From Rhodococcus sp. IITR03 (lineage in GTDB: Bacteria; Actinomycetota; Actinomycetes; Mycobacteriales; Mycobacteriaceae), in the NCBI GenBank assembly GCA_001017865.1, contig LATQ01000478.1, positions 1 to 5,860 of the forward strand: a stretch of 5,860 nt of DNA, read 5' to 3'. The position numbers and the translations under genes are program-made. The notes under the pieces were generated by a model. It was not told the DNA's origin and made no database searches. It saw nothing but the letters and a program-made list of their open reading frames with translations. This document shows, piece after piece, positions 5,802 to 5,860 of the stretch (position 1 is the first letter of the stretch; each line of letters opens with the position of its first letter).

Positions 5802-5860
5802 ATGGTGGGTATGCCCGGACTCAACATCCAGTTCACCGACGACGAGCAGGCACTGATCCG
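5802..5860 (+). CDS. N-terminus of a small protein, possibly an antitoxin (3'-partial)
   Basis: The frame is open to the right edge. Two in-frame ATGs are possible: 5802, preceded by GGACAGG, and 5811, preceded by GGTGGG at very short distance. From the second, the product reads M-P-G-L-N-I-Q-F-T-D-D-E-Q-A-L-I. A short strand followed by an acidic turn and the start of a helix is what ribbon-helix-helix proteins and related antitoxins show at their N-termini. The palindromic element just upstream would suit an autorepressing antitoxin. Only 16-19 codons are visible, so both the family and the TA assignment are guesses. The reading frame itself looks real, with good third-position G/C. Confidence 0.45.
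   Translation, partial: MVGMPGLNIQFTDDEQALI

Noticed and set aside
1..5860. CRISPR arrays, tRNA, rRNA or insertion-sequence ends
   Set aside because: I saw no regularly spaced repeats, no cloverleaf or rRNA-like stretches, and no transposase motif or matching terminal inverted repeats.

Overview
The window looks like part, or most, of a small accessory replicon from a high-GC actinobacterium of the order Mycobacteriales/Corynebacteriales (Rhodococcus, Gordonia or a relative). The evidence is strong G/C bias at third codon positions, a repA-repB pair of the pAL5000/pFAJ2600 theta-replicon type, and a secreted cutinase-family esterase of the kind common in mycolic-acid bacteria. All supported genes lie on the + strand. 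Family assignments are from memory of motifs; no database search was run.

Layout. Positions 1-278 hold a small unknown ORF that may continue in from the left. It runs directly into a 264-residue helix-turn-helix protein (279-1073) whose layout resembles the Tpg terminal proteins of linear actinobacterial replicons. A terminator-like hairpin (1085-1121) and a nested inverted repeat (1189-1231) follow. Positions 1269-3253 hold a long cutinase-family gene: the first 260 codons are open, and the rest can be read only across seven shifts of one base, all in the same direction. The reconstructed protein has about 420 mostly helical residues between the catalytic Asp and the catalytic His. Its stop overlaps the start of an 85-residue Cys/His-rich small protein (3250-3507), followed by a 91-residue unknown (3513-3788).

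Positions 3789-3964 are a repeat-bearing intergenic stretch and a candidate origin. The repA gene (about 3965-4850) is broken by an in-frame TGA where a Trp is expected and by one or two single-base losses. An intact repB (4847-5113) overlaps its end. An inverted repeat lies beyond repB, then a stretch with no recognisable gene, then a decayed N-terminal part of a tyrosine recombinase (5381-5740). The window ends with a palindromic operator-like element (5772-5791) and the first 16 codons of what may be an antitoxin or other small DNA-binding protein.

Together these suggest a mosaic plasmid: replication (repA/repB/ori), a possible telomere or maintenance protein, remnants of site-specific recombination, a possible addiction module and one secreted-esterase cargo gene. 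The central uncertainty is whether the many one-base losses in the cutinase, repA and recombinase are real decay or sequencing error in G/C runs. All of them go the same way, while small genes between them stay open.
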